Assembly: GCA_022865555.1 (NCBI GenBank)
Contig: JALHTD010000352.1
Span: 1 to 6,415, forward strand
Source: Thermoanaerobaculaceae bacterium
GTDB lineage: Bacteria; Acidobacteriota; Thermoanaerobaculia; Thermoanaerobaculales; Thermoanaerobaculaceae
Length of the DNA: 6,415 nt
Reading direction: 5' to 3'
This document shows positions 5,852-6,415 of the stretch, piece by piece. A program made the position numbers and the translations under genes. Position 1 is the stretch's first letter, and each line of letters begins with the position of its first letter. Below the pieces are notes generated by a model. It worked only from the letters and a program-made list of their open reading frames with translations. It had not been told where the DNA came from and did no database searches.

Positions 5852-6304
5852 ATGAGCCGCCGGTCGGTCGTTGCGTGCGGATGTCTCGTGCTGCTTGGCG
5901 CGTGCACGTTCACGCGCAAGGGCACTCTCACCAGACTGCCGACCGGCCCTGAGATCACGGTGACGGTTGCCGTCACCGAGACCTCGGCGACGGTCAGGGG
6001 CACGGACGCAGAGACCGGCGAGGAGTTCGAAGGGGTTCTCCACGCGGAGGGGACGAACCCGGACCGCGGCAGGGCCGCTCCGGTGCCTCCGCTGGGCGGC
6101 AGTTCGGTGACCCCGGGGGTGGCGCCCCCACCAATGACGGGCGCGCGGGAGACGATACAGATGAGCGGCCGGCTGGAAGGCAGCAAAGGTACCAGCCTGA
6201 AGTGTGTCGTGCAGGTCGAGAGAACGCTCACGCTGAAGGGTTCGGGCACGTGCCGGATCGCGGACACCGATGACCTGAACCCGGCGTACCATCTCCGCTT
6301 CTGA
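5852..6304 (+). CDS. Small lipoprotein of unknown function
   Basis: A 150-residue protein. Residues 1-17 form a type II signal peptide (MSRRS, then VVACGCLVLLGA) with the lipobox L15-G16-A17-C18, so the mature protein should start at a lipidated Cys18. The residue after it is Thr, not Asp, so there is no inner-membrane retention signal at that position and an outer-membrane location is likely. The mature chain starts TFTRKGTLTRLPTGPEITVT, has strand-like repeats of Val/Thr, then a Pro/Gly-rich segment (about residues 75-95), and ends in a second strand-rich part with two cysteines (SLKCVVQVE and GSGTCRIAD) that may form a disulfide. I recognise no functional family. It stands alone after the gene-poor stretch; the strong ribosome binding site and clean signal argue that it is real. 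Confidence 0.78.
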   Translation: MSRRSVVACGCLVLLGACTFTRKGTLTRLPTGPEITVTVAVTETSATVRGTDAETGEEFEGVLHAEGTNPDRGRAAPVPPLGGSSVTPGVAPPPMTGARETIQMSGRLEGSKGTSLKCVVQVERTLTLKGSGTCRIADTDDLNPAYHLRF

Positions 6305-6315
6305 ATGGTGAAGTA

Positions 6316-6361
6316 CGAGCCGCCCCGTCACCCGGCGGTCGGCCCGGTGCTTGGCGGCTCG
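6316..6361 (+). terminator. GC-rich hairpin after the lipoprotein gene
   Basis: CGAGCCGCC (6316-6324) and GGCGGCTCG (6353-6361) are exact reverse complements around a 28-base GC-rich loop, starting 12 bases after the lipoprotein stop. No T-run follows, so it is not a standard intrinsic terminator. It could stabilise the 3' end or help transcription stop in a GC-rich genome. Confidence 0.3.
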
Positions 6362-6415
6362 ATCCTCACCCGCGCTTGCGGAGCCTGGCTCAGACAAATT
6401 CCCTGTCCGTCGTAG

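Noticed and set aside
6305..6415. A 36-residue plus-strand frame starting directly after the lipoprotein stop
   Set aside because: No ribosome binding site of its own, and it runs through the GC-rich hairpin. Its composition is not protein-like enough to call. Nothing else is seen in this last stretch.
1..6415. CRISPR array, tRNA, rRNA, insertion sequence or defence system
   Set aside because: No regularly spaced long repeats, no cloverleaf or rRNA-like sequence, no transposase motifs and no nuclease or toxin-antitoxin signatures were seen on either strand.

Overview
This GC-rich window looks like the chromosome of a Gram-negative (diderm) bacterium, probably a proteobacterium or a related environmental lineage. 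The reasons are a FixL-like histidine kinase with a fused periplasmic binding domain, two outer-membrane beta-barrel proteins with aromatic C-terminal residues, and a lipoprotein with a clear lipobox. Nothing in the sequence fixes the genus.

Layout. From position 1 to about 1810, on the minus strand, lies a membrane sensor histidine kinase that runs off the left edge, with only a short C-terminal piece missing. Positions 1811-2193 are a divergent control region: a perfect TTGACA box facing the kinase, a perfect 15-bp palindrome, four tandem octamers, a 10-bp inverted repeat and two GACGTC boxes. At 2194-2295 (+) is a 33-codon stub that begins like a response-regulator receiver domain and stops almost at once. 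It overlaps by one base the start of a BamA/TamA-like outer-membrane barrel gene (2295-3536, +). That gene converges on a DUF2490-type outer-membrane protein gene (3778-4503, -). A protein-like reading frame with no usual start codon continues past the DUF2490 stop (3648-3797, -).

From 4504 to 5851 there is about 1.35 kb without a convincing intact gene. It holds an 11-bp perfect inverted repeat upstream of the DUF2490 gene, a fragment that reads like UvrB, an unidentified C-terminal fragment on the minus strand, and a short membrane-like fragment. I read this stretch as a gene graveyard. The window closes with a small lipoprotein gene (5852-6304, +) that has a strong ribosome binding site.

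Working together: the visible genes are envelope-directed (sensor, two barrels, one lipoprotein), but their orientations do not form one operon. The kinase probably senses a small periplasmic ligand and phosphorylates a regulator encoded outside the window, because the only receiver-like sequence here is a stub. I found no CRISPR array, tRNA, rRNA, insertion sequence or recognisable defence system. The most unusual features are the receiver stub beside the orphan kinase and the cluster of decayed fragments.
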